A stretch of 63,381 bases of DNA from JALENY01 sp036310185. GTDB lineage: Bacteria; Bacillota; Clostridia; Lachnospirales; Lachnospiraceae. A program made the position numbers and the translations under genes. Shown here in pieces: positions 15,894 through 24,843 of this stretch. The notes below the pieces were generated by a model. That model was not told the DNA's origin. It did no database searches and worked only from the letters and a program-made list of their open reading frames with translations. Every line of letters begins with the position of its first letter. The first letter of the stretch is position 1. The stretch lies in assembly GCA_036310185.1 (NCBI GenBank), contig JAXJSH010000052.1, positions 1-63,381 of the forward strand, given 5' to 3'.

Positions 15894-16811
15894 ATGAAAA
15901 GGTATTTTGGATATATTATGATGTTCCTTTTCGCCTGCATGCTGACCGGCTGCAGTGGGGAAACAGGAGAAACCATTCAGGAAGGAGATTACTATCTCTA
16001 TTACACAAATGTGGAAGAGACGGGGCTTGAGCGGGAGACCTATGATGCGGCAGAGACCACAGCAGAGGGACTGATCGAAGAACTGCTGGATGAACTGGCA
16101 GCAGTCCCGAAGGTGAGTTCTCATATGAATCTGCTGACGGATGATTTAAAGGTTGACAGCTATGAATATCTGGATGGCAATGTGGAACTGAATATGAGCG
16201 AATCTTACGGTTCCATGAGCAAAACAAAAGAAATTCTGGTGCGTGCCGGACTGGTGCGTACGCTGGTACAGATTGACGGTGTGGAAACGGTGACCTTTCT
16301 TGTAAAAGGGGAACCGCTTTTGGACAGCAAAGGTGTGGAAATCGGTCCGCTGAACGCAGAAAGTTTTATTGAGAATTCCGGCAAAGAGATCAATTCCTAT
16401 ATGAGTACGACCATAAACCTGTATTTTTCCGATGCAGACGGTCAGATGCTGGTTGCAGAGGGTAGAAAACTCTATTACAGCAGCAATGTTACGCTGGAGC
16501 GGGTTGTGGTTGAGCAGATTGTAAAGGGGCCAAAGAGTGAAGACTGTATGCCTGCGGTATCTTCGGATACAAAAGTGCTTGGTGTAACGGTCGTTGATCA
16601 TATCTGTTATGTAAACTTGAGTAAGGAATTTGGGGAGCACACGCTGAATGTGGTGCAGGAACTTCCCATTTATTCGATTGTAAATTCTATTATCGCCAAC
16701 TGTGATGTGGATCAGGTGCAGATTTCAGTGGAGGGGGAAAGCGACTATACTTTTCGTGAAAGTATGGATCTGAGCCAGCCCTTTAGAAAAAATACAGATC
16801 TGATCCGATAA
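15894..16811 (+). CDS. Lipoprotein with two GerMN domains
   Basis: The protein has 305 residues. The lipoprotein signal ends in LTGC (Cys22), followed by two GerMN domains (about 55-165 and 175-290), each containing the typical pattern of an LxxxT...VNLS strand (GNVELNMSESYG; ICYVNLSKEFGEH). GerM of Bacillus acts in sporulation and germination; similar proteins in Clostridia are of unknown role and may bind envelope components. A GTG at 15888 is in frame, but ATG 15894 stands 7 nt after AGGAGG (15881-15886). It is cotranscribed with the kinase upstream and, after 14 bp, comEC downstream. Confidence 0.85.
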   Translation: MKRYFGYIMMFLFACMLTGCSGETGETIQEGDYYLYYTNVEETGLERETYDAAETTAEGLIEELLDELAAVPKVSSHMNLLTDDLKVDSYEYLDGNVELNMSESYGSMSKTKEILVRAGLVRTLVQIDGVETVTFLVKGEPLLDSKGVEIGPLNAESFIENSGKEINSYMSTTINLYFSDADGQMLVAEGRKLYYSSNVTLERVVVEQIVKGPKSEDCMPAVSSDTKVLGVTVVDHICYVNLSKEFGEHTLNVVQELPIYSIVNSIIANCDVDQVQISVEGESDYTFRESMDLSQPFRKNTDLIR

Positions 16812-16825
16812 AAGAGGAACAGGAA

Positions 16826-19027
16826 TTGAAAAAAAGACCATTGTGTGTGTCTTGTATTCTGTTGATCGTTCTGGCAGGAATCATACGGTTATCCGGATAT
16901 TCGTTAGGGATTCCGGATAACCGCAATTTAACGGAAGACCAGTTCGGAGCATGTACGGTTTCCGGGCGTATTTATCAGCGTGAATATAAAGACGAAAAAC
17001 TTATTTTATTTCTAAAACAGACAGTTCTGTCTGAAAATTCCCAGAAAGAAGTCAAAATTGAAAATGTAAAAATAACATGCGAAGCAGCACCGGAGTCTTA
17101 TCTGGTGGGCGATTATGTGCAGGCAAAAGGTGAATTGCAGCCCATTGAGGCGCCGGTGAATCCGGGGCAGTTTGATGCACAGATTTATTATTATGCGCAA
17201 AAAATCGGGTATACTATGTGGAATCCCGAGCTGCAGATTCTTCAGCGCCCCCGATTTTCATTAAAAAGGCTGCTGAGTGATGTGCGGGAAGCACTGGTTT
17301 TATCCATAAATAAAATTGGCAGTGAGTGCGCAGGTGTTATCGCCGCCATGGTGACCGGTGATAAGACCGGGCTGGATGGGCAGATAAAATTGCTGTTTCA
17401 GCAGGGCGGTATATCTCATATTCTTGCCATTTCGGGTCTGCATCTTGGAATCCTCGGAATGGGATTTTATAAGGCAGTTCGAAAAATCGGCATTCCGCTG
17501 AAAGTGTCCGGTGCCCTTTCCATTTTATTTATGTGCGGTTATGGCGCGATGGTCGGGCTTAGTGTATCCACCATTCGGGCATTGATCATGTTTATTTTTC
17601 GGATTGGTGCGGAAATGGCAGGAAGAACTTATGACAGATGGACGGCGATTGCTTTTATTGGGGCAGCGCTGCTTGGAGAAAATCCTGCGTATATTGGTTA
17701 CAGCGGTTACTGGCTTTCTTTTTCTGCGGTGCTGGCCCTGATGATTTTTAATGTGAAAAACCCGTTGGCCAGTGGTGTTTGCCTGCAGTTTTTTATGGCG
17801 CCGGTTCTTTTGTATTTCTTTTATGAAATTCCTGTATATGGAATATTTTTGAATCTGTTTGTGCTGCCTACGGTTGGTGCAGTTCTGGTCTGTGGGCTGC
17901 TGGGGGCGGCAGTTGGGATGATGAATCCGGTGATCGGAAAGGTCATTGTTTTACCAGCCCGGTTTTTCCTGTGGATCTATGAATGGTTATGTGAAAAAGT
18001 CAGTTTTTTGCCGGGCGCCGTGTGGACGATTGGAAAGCCGGAACTCTGGCAGGTCGGAGTATACTATGCAGTGCTTTTTCTTGTTTTATGGAGATATCGG
18101 AAGCGACGGCTGTCGAAGAGAAGATTTGCATATTTACTGTTTTTATTGCCTGCCTGTCTGATTCTGGGTTATCAGGATCATTCTCAGTTGGAGATAACGA
18201 TGCTGGATGTGGGACAGGGGGATTCGATTGTGATTCAGACGCCGGAAAAACACTGTTATCTGATAGACGGCGGCAGCAGTTCAGAAAATGCAGTGGGAAC
18301 ATATGGGATACTTCCGTTTTTGAAACAGGAAGGAATCAATGAACTGGAGGCGGTATTTCTTACCCATGATGATGCGGATCATATCAATGGCGTGGTTGAA
18401 CTTATGGAGTCGATCGGGGAAGGTAAATGTCGGTTAAAGATACGGAAAATTGTGGTGCCCCAGTGGGCTGATTATGAGGGATTTCAGGAAGTGATTGAAC
18501 TGGCGGATGAAATTTCCGTGCCGGTTTATTATATGGGTACAGGAGATCGGATTCTGGACGGAGAAACGGAAATCTGCTGTATGCATCCCTCCGGTGGAGA
18601 TTATGGAGAGGATGGGAATGCGGGCTCGTTGGTTCTACTTTTGTGTTATGGTTCGTTTGATGCATTGTTTACGGGTGATCTGGAAGGGGCGGCGGAGGCT
18701 GATGTGGGGGAGGCTGCACCGGATATTGATTTGCTGAAAGTGGCACATCATGGGTCAAAATATTCTACCGGCGCAGCTTTTTTGCAGCAGGTCAGACCGG
18801 AAGTCAGTCTCATATCATGTTCCGAAGAAAATCGCTACGGACATCCCCACGAAGAACTGCTGGAACGTCTGGAAGATTGCGGAAGTGCTGTTTTTATCAC
18901 GAAAGACTGGGGTGCAGTTTCTGTTTTTACCGACGGGGAAAAGATTGACCTGAAAACTTATTGCAAGTATAATGGGACATATCAGTTACAAATTTTCATC
19001 GATGGGATAGTGTATGAAAAAAATTAA
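16826..19027 (+). CDS. comEC: ComEC/Rec2 DNA-uptake channel with metallo-beta-lactamase domain
   Basis: Membrane channel that takes up single-stranded DNA. The protein has 733 residues: N-terminal helix, OB-like DUF4131 region (about 35-130), the Competence domain with about ten helices (GGISHILAISGLHLGILGMG near 200), and a C-terminal metallo-beta-lactamase domain from about 455 (LDVGQGDS, THDDADHINGV, FTGDLEG, VAHHGSKYS). The metal-binding residues are present, so the domain may be an active nuclease degrading the non-transported strand. It starts with TTG 16826 after AGAGGAACAGGA. Its end overlaps holA by 14 nt, as in the conserved Firmicutes order. comEB is absent here. Confidence 0.93.
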   Translation: MKKRPLCVSCILLIVLAGIIRLSGYSLGIPDNRNLTEDQFGACTVSGRIYQREYKDEKLILFLKQTVLSENSQKEVKIENVKITCEAAPESYLVGDYVQAKGELQPIEAPVNPGQFDAQIYYYAQKIGYTMWNPELQILQRPRFSLKRLLSDVREALVLSINKIGSECAGVIAAMVTGDKTGLDGQIKLLFQQGGISHILAISGLHLGILGMGFYKAVRKIGIPLKVSGALSILFMCGYGAMVGLSVSTIRALIMFIFRIGAEMAGRTYDRWTAIAFIGAALLGENPAYIGYSGYWLSFSAVLALMIFNVKNPLASGVCLQFFMAPVLLYFFYEIPVYGIFLNLFVLPTVGAVLVCGLLGAAVGMMNPVIGKVIVLPARFFLWIYEWLCEKVSFLPGAVWTIGKPELWQVGVYYAVLFLVLWRYRKRRLSKRRFAYLLFLLPACLILGYQDHSQLEITMLDVGQGDSIVIQTPEKHCYLIDGGSSSENAVGTYGILPFLKQEGINELEAVFLTHDDADHINGVVELMESIGEGKCRLKIRKIVVPQWADYEGFQEVIELADEISVPVYYMGTGDRILDGETEICCMHPSGGDYGEDGNAGSLVLLLCYGSFDALFTGDLEGAAEADVGEAAPDIDLLKVAHHGSKYSTGAAFLQQVRPEVSLISCSEENRYGHPHEELLERLEDCGSAVFITKDWGAVSVFTDGEKIDLKTYCKYNGTYQLQIFIDGIVYEKN

Positions 19028-19997
19028 TGAAGATATAAAGTTGAATCAGTTTAAAAATGTATATTTGCTTTTTGGTGAGGAAGATTATCTGAAGATCCAG
19101 TATCGGGATAAGCTGGTGCGTGCGGTTATGCCAGAAGAGGATACCATGAATTATGCGCATTTTGCGGGAAAGGGTCTCTCGGAAGGAGAGATCATAGATC
19201 TGGCGGAGACCATGCCTTTTTTCGCCGAGCACAGAGTGATTGTGCTGGAGGATACGGGCTTTTTCAAAAATGCGGCGGAAAAGCTGCCGGATTACATGAA
19301 GGAGCTGCCGGAGTATCTGGTGATGGTGTTTGTGGAACAGGAAGTTGACAAACGAAACCGTATGTACAAGGCGGTACAGAAGGCTGGGTATGCGGCAGAG
19401 TTTGCCAAACAGACGGAGCAGACGCTGCTGACCTGGGTTGCCGGTATTTTAAAGAAAAACCAGAAAAGCATCACCCGCGGGGATGCAGAATATCTGTTGT
19501 CCAGAACCGGTACAGATATGAGCAACATATATTCGGAAGTGGAAAAACTGATCTGTTATGCATATGACCGGCCGGTCATTACAAAGAAGGACATAGATGC
19601 GGTTTGTACAGAGCAGATGGAGAATCGTATTTTTGAAATGATTCGTGCGGTTACGGAACGGAATCAGAAAAAAGCGCTGGATCTGTATTATGATCTTCTG
19701 GCTTTAAAAGAGCCGCCTATGCGAATTCTGTTTCTTATGGCAAAGCAGTTTAACCAGCTGCTGCAGGCCAAAGAGCTGACAGAGCACGGAAACAACCAGA
19801 AAGAGATCGAGAGCAAGCTGGGTGTTCCCGGTTTTGTGGCACGCAATGCCGTGAACTGTGCAAGACAGTATACAAAAGAAGAACTGGAAAACATTGTGCG
19901 GGATTGTACGCAGACAGAAGAAGATGTCAAGACGGGACGGCTGACGGATACGCTCAGCGTGGAACTGCTGATTGTAAAATATTCCGCAAAAGCCTGA
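19014..19997 (+). CDS. holA: DNA polymerase III delta subunit
   Basis: The delta subunit of the clamp loader opens the beta clamp. The protein has 327 residues. The N-terminal domain has VYLLFGEEDYLKIQY with no Walker A (as expected for delta), the middle domain has DAEYLLSRTGTDMSNIYSEV, and the C-terminal collar domain ends in TDTLSVELLIVKYS. The start overlaps comEC by 14 nt, indicating translational coupling. A perfect 12-bp terminator hairpin follows 4 bp after the stop. Confidence 0.93.
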   Translation: MKKINEDIKLNQFKNVYLLFGEEDYLKIQYRDKLVRAVMPEEDTMNYAHFAGKGLSEGEIIDLAETMPFFAEHRVIVLEDTGFFKNAAEKLPDYMKELPEYLVMVFVEQEVDKRNRMYKAVQKAGYAAEFAKQTEQTLLTWVAGILKKNQKSITRGDAEYLLSRTGTDMSNIYSEVEKLICYAYDRPVITKKDIDAVCTEQMENRIFEMIRAVTERNQKKALDLYYDLLALKEPPMRILFLMAKQFNQLLQAKELTEHGNNQKEIESKLGVPGFVARNAVNCARQYTKEELENIVRDCTQTEEDVKTGRLTDTLSVELLIVKYSAKA

Positions 19998-20001
19998 AAA
20001 C

Positions 20002-20029
20002 AAAAAGCCATTCGCAGGAATGGCTTTTT
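20002..20029. terminator. holA terminator, perfect stem
   Basis: AAAAAGCCATTC (20002-20013), loop GCAG, GAATGGCTTTTT (20018-20029). The A and T runs make it active in both directions. Confidence 0.88.
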
Positions 20030-20058
20030 GAATAAAAATATGCTGTTTAATGAAAGAT

Positions 20059-20095
20059 GAAAAAGAAAAAGACTGCACTGACGGGATGCGGTCTT
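20059..20095 (-). terminator. rpsT terminator
   Basis: Inverted repeat AAGACTGCA (20069-20077) / TGCGGTCTT (20087-20095). On the minus strand it is followed by a T-rich run (TTTCTTTTTC). It lies 25 bp after the rpsT stop. Confidence 0.65.
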
Positions 20096-20120
20096 CTTTC
20101 TTTTTATATTATTCTATTGC

Positions 20121-20384
20121 TTAGGCAATCTCGCTTACAGCTTTGGATAAACGAGAGATTTTTCTTGATACTGTATTTTTATGGTAAACACCTTTAGAAG
20201 CAGCCATAGACATAGCTTTTGTTGCTCCCTGTAATGCTACAGCAGCAGCCTCTTTATCGTTGTTTGCTACAGCAGCGTCAACTTTTTTGATTGCTGTTTT
20301 AACTGCAGATTTGATTGCTTTGTTTCTGTCAGCTTTTGTTCTGTTTACCAGAATTCTCTTTTTCGCAGATTTAATATTAGCCAA
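20121..20384 (-). CDS. rpsT: 30S ribosomal protein S20
   Basis: Primary 16S rRNA-binding protein of the small subunit. The protein has 87 residues, the normal length, basic and helical (ANIKSAKKRILVNRTKADRN). The start codon is TTG at 20382-20384, with GGAGGTG ending 8 nt upstream; the longer frame to 20438 has no ribosome site and does not fit the family. A UUG start is also used by rpsT of Escherichia coli, where it belongs to autogenous control. It is oriented against holA and gpr, as in Bacillus. Confidence 0.95.
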   Translation of the reverse strand: MANIKSAKKRILVNRTKADRNKAIKSAVKTAIKKVDAAVANNDKEAAAVALQGATKAMSMAASKGVYHKNTVSRKISRLSKAVSEIA

Positions 20385-20480
20385 ATCCGTACACCTCCAT
20401 TGATTTTCTATGATCTCTATGTTGTTCTCGGTCAACACATCGATACAGACACGGGCGCACCGATGTGAACATGCTTATTT

Positions 20481-20509
20481 ATAATATTCCAAAAGTCAGT
20501 TTCTGTCAA
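20481..20509 (-). promoter_or_regulatory. rpsT promoter, near consensus
   Basis: Minus strand: TTGACA (20504-20509), 17-bp spacer, TATTAT (20481-20486). Its strength suits a ribosomal protein gene. The transcript leader is about 90 nt. Confidence 0.8.
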
Positions 20510-20575
20510 TACATATTTCCCAAAAATCTGTGAAAAATAATCTCAAATGGCGAAAACAGACGAAGGAGAAATGGC

Positions 20576-21487
20576 ATGAGTTTATTTGAAATCAGAACAG
20601 ACCTGGCACTTGAATCAGGGGAACGTTTTAAACAGTCAAATGTTGAGGTTCGGGGCGTTTGCATTGAGGAGGACTATGATGAAGAGCGGGATATCCGCAC
20701 GACGGTGGTGCGGATCGAGTCGGAGAATGGGGCAAAAGCCATGAAAAAACCCCAGGGCCTGTATATTACCATAGAGGCACCGGACCTTTCTGTGCCGGAT
20801 GAGGGATATCACGAGGAAGTATCTGAGGCAATCTGTCATCATCTGCGGAGCATGCATGATTTTGAAAAAGAACAGTCGGTTCTTGTTGTCGGGCTGGGAA
20901 ATCAGGAGATTACACCGGATGCACTGGGACCTTATGCAGTCAATAACCTTCGCATTACCCGTCATGTGATACGGGAATATGGCGCAGAAGGGATGGGAGA
21001 AGACGAAGTGCATATGGTCAGTGCCCTGGTGCCGGGCGTGATGGCGAATACAGGAATGGAGACGCTGGAGATTATCAAAGGTGTTGTGAATCAGACAAAA
21101 CCGGATCTGGTGATTGCAATTGATGCGCTGGCGGCAAGAAGCATTCGCAGGCTGAGCCGTACCATTCAGCTGACCGATGCGGGAGTTAACCCGGGATCTG
21201 GTGTGGGAAACAACCGTGTGGGGCTGAATCAGGAGTCGCTTGGTGTGCCTGTGATTGCCATTGGAGTGCCGACGGTGGTGGATGCGGCAACCATTGTCTG
21301 TGATGCTATGGAACATATGCTGAAGGCATTGGATAAATCGGAGCGGGATCAGTTTCTGGGTGAAATGATCACTCCAAATCTGCGTAGTATGTTTGTGACG
21401 CCAAAAGATGTGGATGAGACCGTAAAAAGACTCAGTTATACGGTTTCGGAAGGAATCAACATGGCCCTGGAAAAAGTAAAAAGCTGA
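20576..21487 (+). CDS. gpr: Germination protease (GPR)
   Basis: Degrades small acid-soluble spore proteins during germination. The protein has 303 residues; it is made as a zymogen and trimmed near the N-terminus (RTDLALE is the cleavage region by comparison with Bacillus). Family motifs: LVVGLGNQEITPDALGP, with the catalytic-type Asp, VPGVMANTGMET, DLVIAIDALAARS and GVGNNR. GAAGGAGA (20561-20568) supports ATG 20576. spoIIP follows after 32 bp. Its presence shows the organism makes endospores. Forespore sigma-factor control is expected, but no promoter was clear by eye. Confidence 0.94.
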   Translation: MSLFEIRTDLALESGERFKQSNVEVRGVCIEEDYDEERDIRTTVVRIESENGAKAMKKPQGLYITIEAPDLSVPDEGYHEEVSEAICHHLRSMHDFEKEQSVLVVGLGNQEITPDALGPYAVNNLRITRHVIREYGAEGMGEDEVHMVSALVPGVMANTGMETLEIIKGVVNQTKPDLVIAIDALAARSIRRLSRTIQLTDAGVNPGSGVGNNRVGLNQESLGVPVIAIGVPTVVDAATIVCDAMEHMLKALDKSERDQFLGEMITPNLRSMFVTPKDVDETVKRLSYTVSEGINMALEKVKS

Positions 21488-21519
21488 ATATTCACAAAAA
21501 CCGTTCATATAATGTATGT

Positions 21520-22674
21520 ATGAAAAAGGACGATTTTATAACTTATCTTGTTTTGTGGGGTGTGCTGCTCAGTGTTTGTCTGTATCTGATTTATACGGGC
21601 GGTGCTTTTTCCATCTTTGCAAAAGAAGGTGAACCGATGTCTCCGGAAACGGAAGATATTTTTCTGTATGAACAGCTGGTAGCAGAAAATGAGGAACAGG
21701 TACAGAAAAAACAGGAAGAGCTGGAAAATCAGGTTTTGGCGGAACAGCAGGCTGGCAGTGAGGGGGGCACATCACAGACAGAGGATGGATCAGATACAGT
21801 CCCGTCAGAGATCGGAGCAGAGACAGACACTCAGACAGAAAAAGATGAGAACACGTCCGGACAGGATGCGGCTTCCCAGTCAGGAAAAACGCAGGAGGTT
21901 TTATCCAATGCAGCGGCTCAGTTTTCCCAGTCGGGCAGCTTTTTGAATGAGTATTTTATTGTGGATCCCAATACGTTCCTGTCGGAAAGTGAGGTGCCGG
22001 CGGAAAAACTTCTTGGGATGGACATGCGTATTTCCAATGATGCCAGTGAACCGCAGATATTAATCTATCATACCCATGCCACGGAAGGCTATATGGACAG
22101 CAGCGATGATAATCCGTCTACCACTGTGGTGGGGGTGGGGGATTATCTGACGGAACTTCTGACTACGCGATATGGGTACCACGTTCTGCATGTGACAGAA
22201 AAGTATGATCTGGTGGATGGCGTTTTGGACCGCAGTCGGGCATATAATTATGCGTGTGATGATCTGGAACAGATACTTGCGGAGAATCCAGGCATTGAAG
22301 TGATCATCGATCTGCATCGGGACGGGGTGGATGAGGAACGCCGTCTGGTGACTGAGATTGACGGAAAATCAACGGCACAGATTATGTTTTTTAACGGATT
22401 GTGCCGGACAAATGAGCGCGGGGAACTGACATCGACACCAAATGAATATATTTGGGAGAATCTGGCGTTTTCTGCACAGCTGGAGGCATTGGGAAACACA
22501 TATTATCCGGATTATGTCCGCGGTGTGTATGTGAAGGGGTACCGCTACAATCTGCATTTTCGTCCAAAATCTCTGCTGCTGGAGGTGGGCGCCCAGACCA
22601 ATACGCTGGAAGAGGCTATGAATGCGATGGAGCCTTTTGCGGAGATTTTGAATAAACTGCTAAAAGGGACATGA
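21520..22674 (+). CDS. spoIIP: Stage II sporulation protein P
   Basis: Peptidoglycan amidase/endopeptidase of the engulfment machinery (with SpoIID and SpoIIM), on the mother-cell membrane. The protein has 384 residues: one N-terminal helix (about 8-28), a long Gln/Glu/Ser/Thr-rich linker (about 50-140), then the SpoIIP domain with ILIYHTHATEGYMDS (zinc His), VIIDLHRDGV and the Glu in LLLEVGAQTNT. ATG 21520 has no clear ribosome site (upstream TTCATATAATGTATGT), so initiation may be weak or coupled to gpr. The linker is unusually acidic and low-complexity. Confidence 0.93.
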   Translation: MKKDDFITYLVLWGVLLSVCLYLIYTGGAFSIFAKEGEPMSPETEDIFLYEQLVAENEEQVQKKQEELENQVLAEQQAGSEGGTSQTEDGSDTVPSEIGAETDTQTEKDENTSGQDAASQSGKTQEVLSNAAAQFSQSGSFLNEYFIVDPNTFLSESEVPAEKLLGMDMRISNDASEPQILIYHTHATEGYMDSSDDNPSTTVVGVGDYLTELLTTRYGYHVLHVTEKYDLVDGVLDRSRAYNYACDDLEQILAENPGIEVIIDLHRDGVDEERRLVTEIDGKSTAQIMFFNGLCRTNERGELTSTPNEYIWENLAFSAQLEALGNTYYPDYVRGVYVKGYRYNLHFRPKSLLLEVGAQTNTLEEAMNAMEPFAEILNKLLKGT

Positions 22675-22718
22675 CAGTGGGAAAACCTTATGTTATACTT
22701 TAATATACTTATGGAATA

Positions 22719-22785
22719 ATACCAGGGTCTCAAAGTCACATTTTTTCATGCAAGCATGAAACATGTGACCTTTTGGTCCTGGTAT
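22719..22785. repeat. 67-bp nested palindrome after spoIIP
   Basis: Three concentric arms: ATACCAGG (22719-22726)/CCTGGTAT (22778-22785), GTCACAT (22735-22741)/ATGTGAC (22763-22769), TTCATG (22745-22750)/CATGAA (22755-22760). No T-run follows on plus. It lies 45 bp after spoIIP and may act as terminator, RNA-stability element or protein site. Confidence 0.6.
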
Positions 22786-22816
22786 CATGAAATACAATCG
22801 GTTAATGGAATCAGAT

Positions 22817-22852
22817 CTGACAGCCGGCGCGGCATGGAAACTTTGCCGGTGA
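22817..22852 (+). other. GC-rich hairpin in the lepA leader
   Basis: AGCCGGC (near 22819-22825) can pair with GCCGGT (near 22846-22851), followed by GAGAAAGCAGATAATATTTTTTT. A similar AGCCGGCA/TGCCGGCT hairpin stands in the hemW leader (24968-24995). The 269-bp spoIIP-lepA gap holds this and the nested palindrome; no gene was seen. Confidence 0.35.
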
Positions 22853-22943
22853 GAAAGCAGATAATATTTTTTTGAAAATGACTGGAAATTCCATTATGAG
22901 AAATGATTTTTATAAAGTGTAGCGGAAGGATAAGTAATAATAT

Positions 22944-24749
22944 ATGAATCAGGATAAGATACGTAATTTTTGTATTATAGCACATATTGATCATGGAAAA
23001 TCCACTTTGGCGGATCGTATCATTGAGATGACAGGGCTTTTAACGGAGCGTGAGATGCAGTCTCAGGTTCTGGACAATATGGATCTGGAGCGTGAGCGCG
23101 GTATTACGATCAAGGCCCAGACCGTTCGTACCATTTACAAAGCGAAGGATGGGGAAGAATATATTTTCAATCTGATCGATACCCCGGGACATGTGGACTT
23201 TAATTATGAAGTTTCCCGAAGTCTGGCAGCCTGTGACGGCGCCATTCTGGTGGTGGATGCAGCTCAGGGAATCGAGGCTCAGACACTGGCGAATGTTTAT
23301 CTTGCGCTGGATCATGATCTGGATGTATTTCCGGTTATCAACAAGATCGATCTGCCCAGTGCGGACCCGGATCGTGTTGTGGCGGAGATTGAGGATGTAA
23401 TCGGCATTGAAGCGGAAGATGCGCCGCGGATTTCTGCAAAGACCGGTCTGAATGTGGAAGATGTGCTGGAAGCCATCGTAGAAAAGATTCCGGCACCGAC
23501 GGGAGACCCGGATGCACCGCTTCAGGCTCTGATCTTTGATTCTGTTTACGATTCTTATAAAGGGGTAATCGTATTTTGCCGAATCAAGGAAGGAAAAATC
23601 CGAAAAGGAACACCGGTTCGTATGATGGCAACCGGAGCCCAGTTTGACGTTGTGGAAGTGGGTTATTTTGGTGCCGGTCAGTTTATTCCATGTGAAGAAC
23701 TGAGTGCCGGTATGGTAGGTTACATAACTGCCAGTATCAAAAACGTAAAAGATACCCGCGTAGGTGATACCATTACGAACAGCAAAAATCCCTGTGCGGA
23801 ACCTCTTCCGGGTTACAAAAAAGTAAATCCGATGGTCTACTGCGGCCTTTACCCGGCAGATGGGGCAAAATATCCGGATCTTCGGGATGCGCTGGAAAAA
23901 CTTCAGCTGAACGATGCGTCACTTCAGTATGAGCCGGAGACTTCGGTGGCGCTGGGATTTGGTTTCCGCTGTGGTTTCCTTGGGCTTTTGCATCTGGAAA
24001 TCATTCAGGAGCGTCTGGAACGTGAGTACAATCTGGATCTGGTTACCACTGCACCGAGCGTTATTTATAAAGTGCATAAAACCAACGGAGAAGTGATCGA
24101 TCTGACCAATCCGACGAACCTGCCGGATCCGGCCGAGATTGATTATATGGAAGAACCGATGGTAGATGCTGAGATTATGGTGACCACTGAGTTTATCGGT
24201 CCGATCATGACATTGTGCCAGGAGCGCCGCGGACAGTATATGGGTACCGATTATATGGAAACAACCCGTGCGGTCCTGAAATATAAACTGCCGTTAAATG
24301 AGATTATTTATGATTTCTTTGACGCGCTGAAGTCCCGTTCAAGGGGGTATGCTTCCTTTGATTATGAACTGGCGGGATATGAGAGAAGTGATCTGGTCAA
24401 ACTGGATATTCTTGTGAACCGGGAAGAAGTGGATGCGCTGTCATTCATCGTTCATGGCGGAACTGCTTATGAGCGCGGACGCAAAATGTGTGAAAAACTG
24501 AAACAGGAGATTCCGCGTCAGCTGTTTGAAATTCCGATCCAGGCTGCGATCGGAAGCAAGATCATCGCCCGTGAAACGGTAAAAGCTATGCGAAAAGACG
24601 TATTGGCCAAGTGTTACGGCGGTGATATTACCCGTAAGAAGAAACTTCTGGAAAAACAGAAGGAAGGTAAAAAGCGTATGCGCCAGGTAGGTAATGTGGA
24701 GATTCCGCAGAAGGCGTTTATGAGTGTGTTAAAATTGGATGAGAATTAA
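22944..24749 (+). CDS. lepA: Elongation factor 4 (back-translocating GTPase)
   Basis: Ribosome-associated translational GTPase that aids ribosome biogenesis and recovery from stalled states. The protein has 601 residues, the standard length. G1 AHIDHGKSTLADR, G3 DTPGHVDF, G4 NKIDLP, then EF-G-like domains and the LepA-specific C-terminal tail (KKLLEKQKEGKKRMRQVG). The ribosome site GGAAGGA (22923-22929) is 14 nt from ATG, a little far. Order gpr-spoIIP-lepA-hemW matches Bacillus. A terminator follows. Confidence 0.96.
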   Translation: MNQDKIRNFCIIAHIDHGKSTLADRIIEMTGLLTEREMQSQVLDNMDLERERGITIKAQTVRTIYKAKDGEEYIFNLIDTPGHVDFNYEVSRSLAACDGAILVVDAAQGIEAQTLANVYLALDHDLDVFPVINKIDLPSADPDRVVAEIEDVIGIEAEDAPRISAKTGLNVEDVLEAIVEKIPAPTGDPDAPLQALIFDSVYDSYKGVIVFCRIKEGKIRKGTPVRMMATGAQFDVVEVGYFGAGQFIPCEELSAGMVGYITASIKNVKDTRVGDTITNSKNPCAEPLPGYKKVNPMVYCGLYPADGAKYPDLRDALEKLQLNDASLQYEPETSVALGFGFRCGFLGLLHLEIIQERLEREYNLDLVTTAPSVIYKVHKTNGEVIDLTNPTNLPDPAEIDYMEEPMVDAEIMVTTEFIGPIMTLCQERRGQYMGTDYMETTRAVLKYKLPLNEIIYDFFDALKSRSRGYASFDYELAGYERSDLVKLDILVNREEVDALSFIVHGGTAYERGRKMCEKLKQEIPRQLFEIPIQAAIGSKIIARETVKAMRKDVLAKCYGGDITRKKKLLEKQKEGKKRMRQVGNVEIPQKAFMSVLKLDEN

Positions 24750-24755
24750 GTAGGA

Positions 24756-24785
24756 ATGGGGCACTGCAGCGATATGGTGTCCCAT
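24756..24785 (+). terminator. lepA terminator
   Basis: AATGGGGCAC pairs with GTGTCCCATT around a 10-nt loop, followed by ATTTTAAT. It lies 7 bp after the lepA stop. Confidence 0.65.
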
Positions 24786-24843
24786 TATTTTAATGCATGG
24801 ATTTTGACGATCGGGCATCAGCAGTTTACATTTTTTAATAATA

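Noticed and set aside
20636..21508. 290-codon minus-strand frame
   Set aside because: Antisense shadow of gpr; His/Arg-rich and without homology signs.
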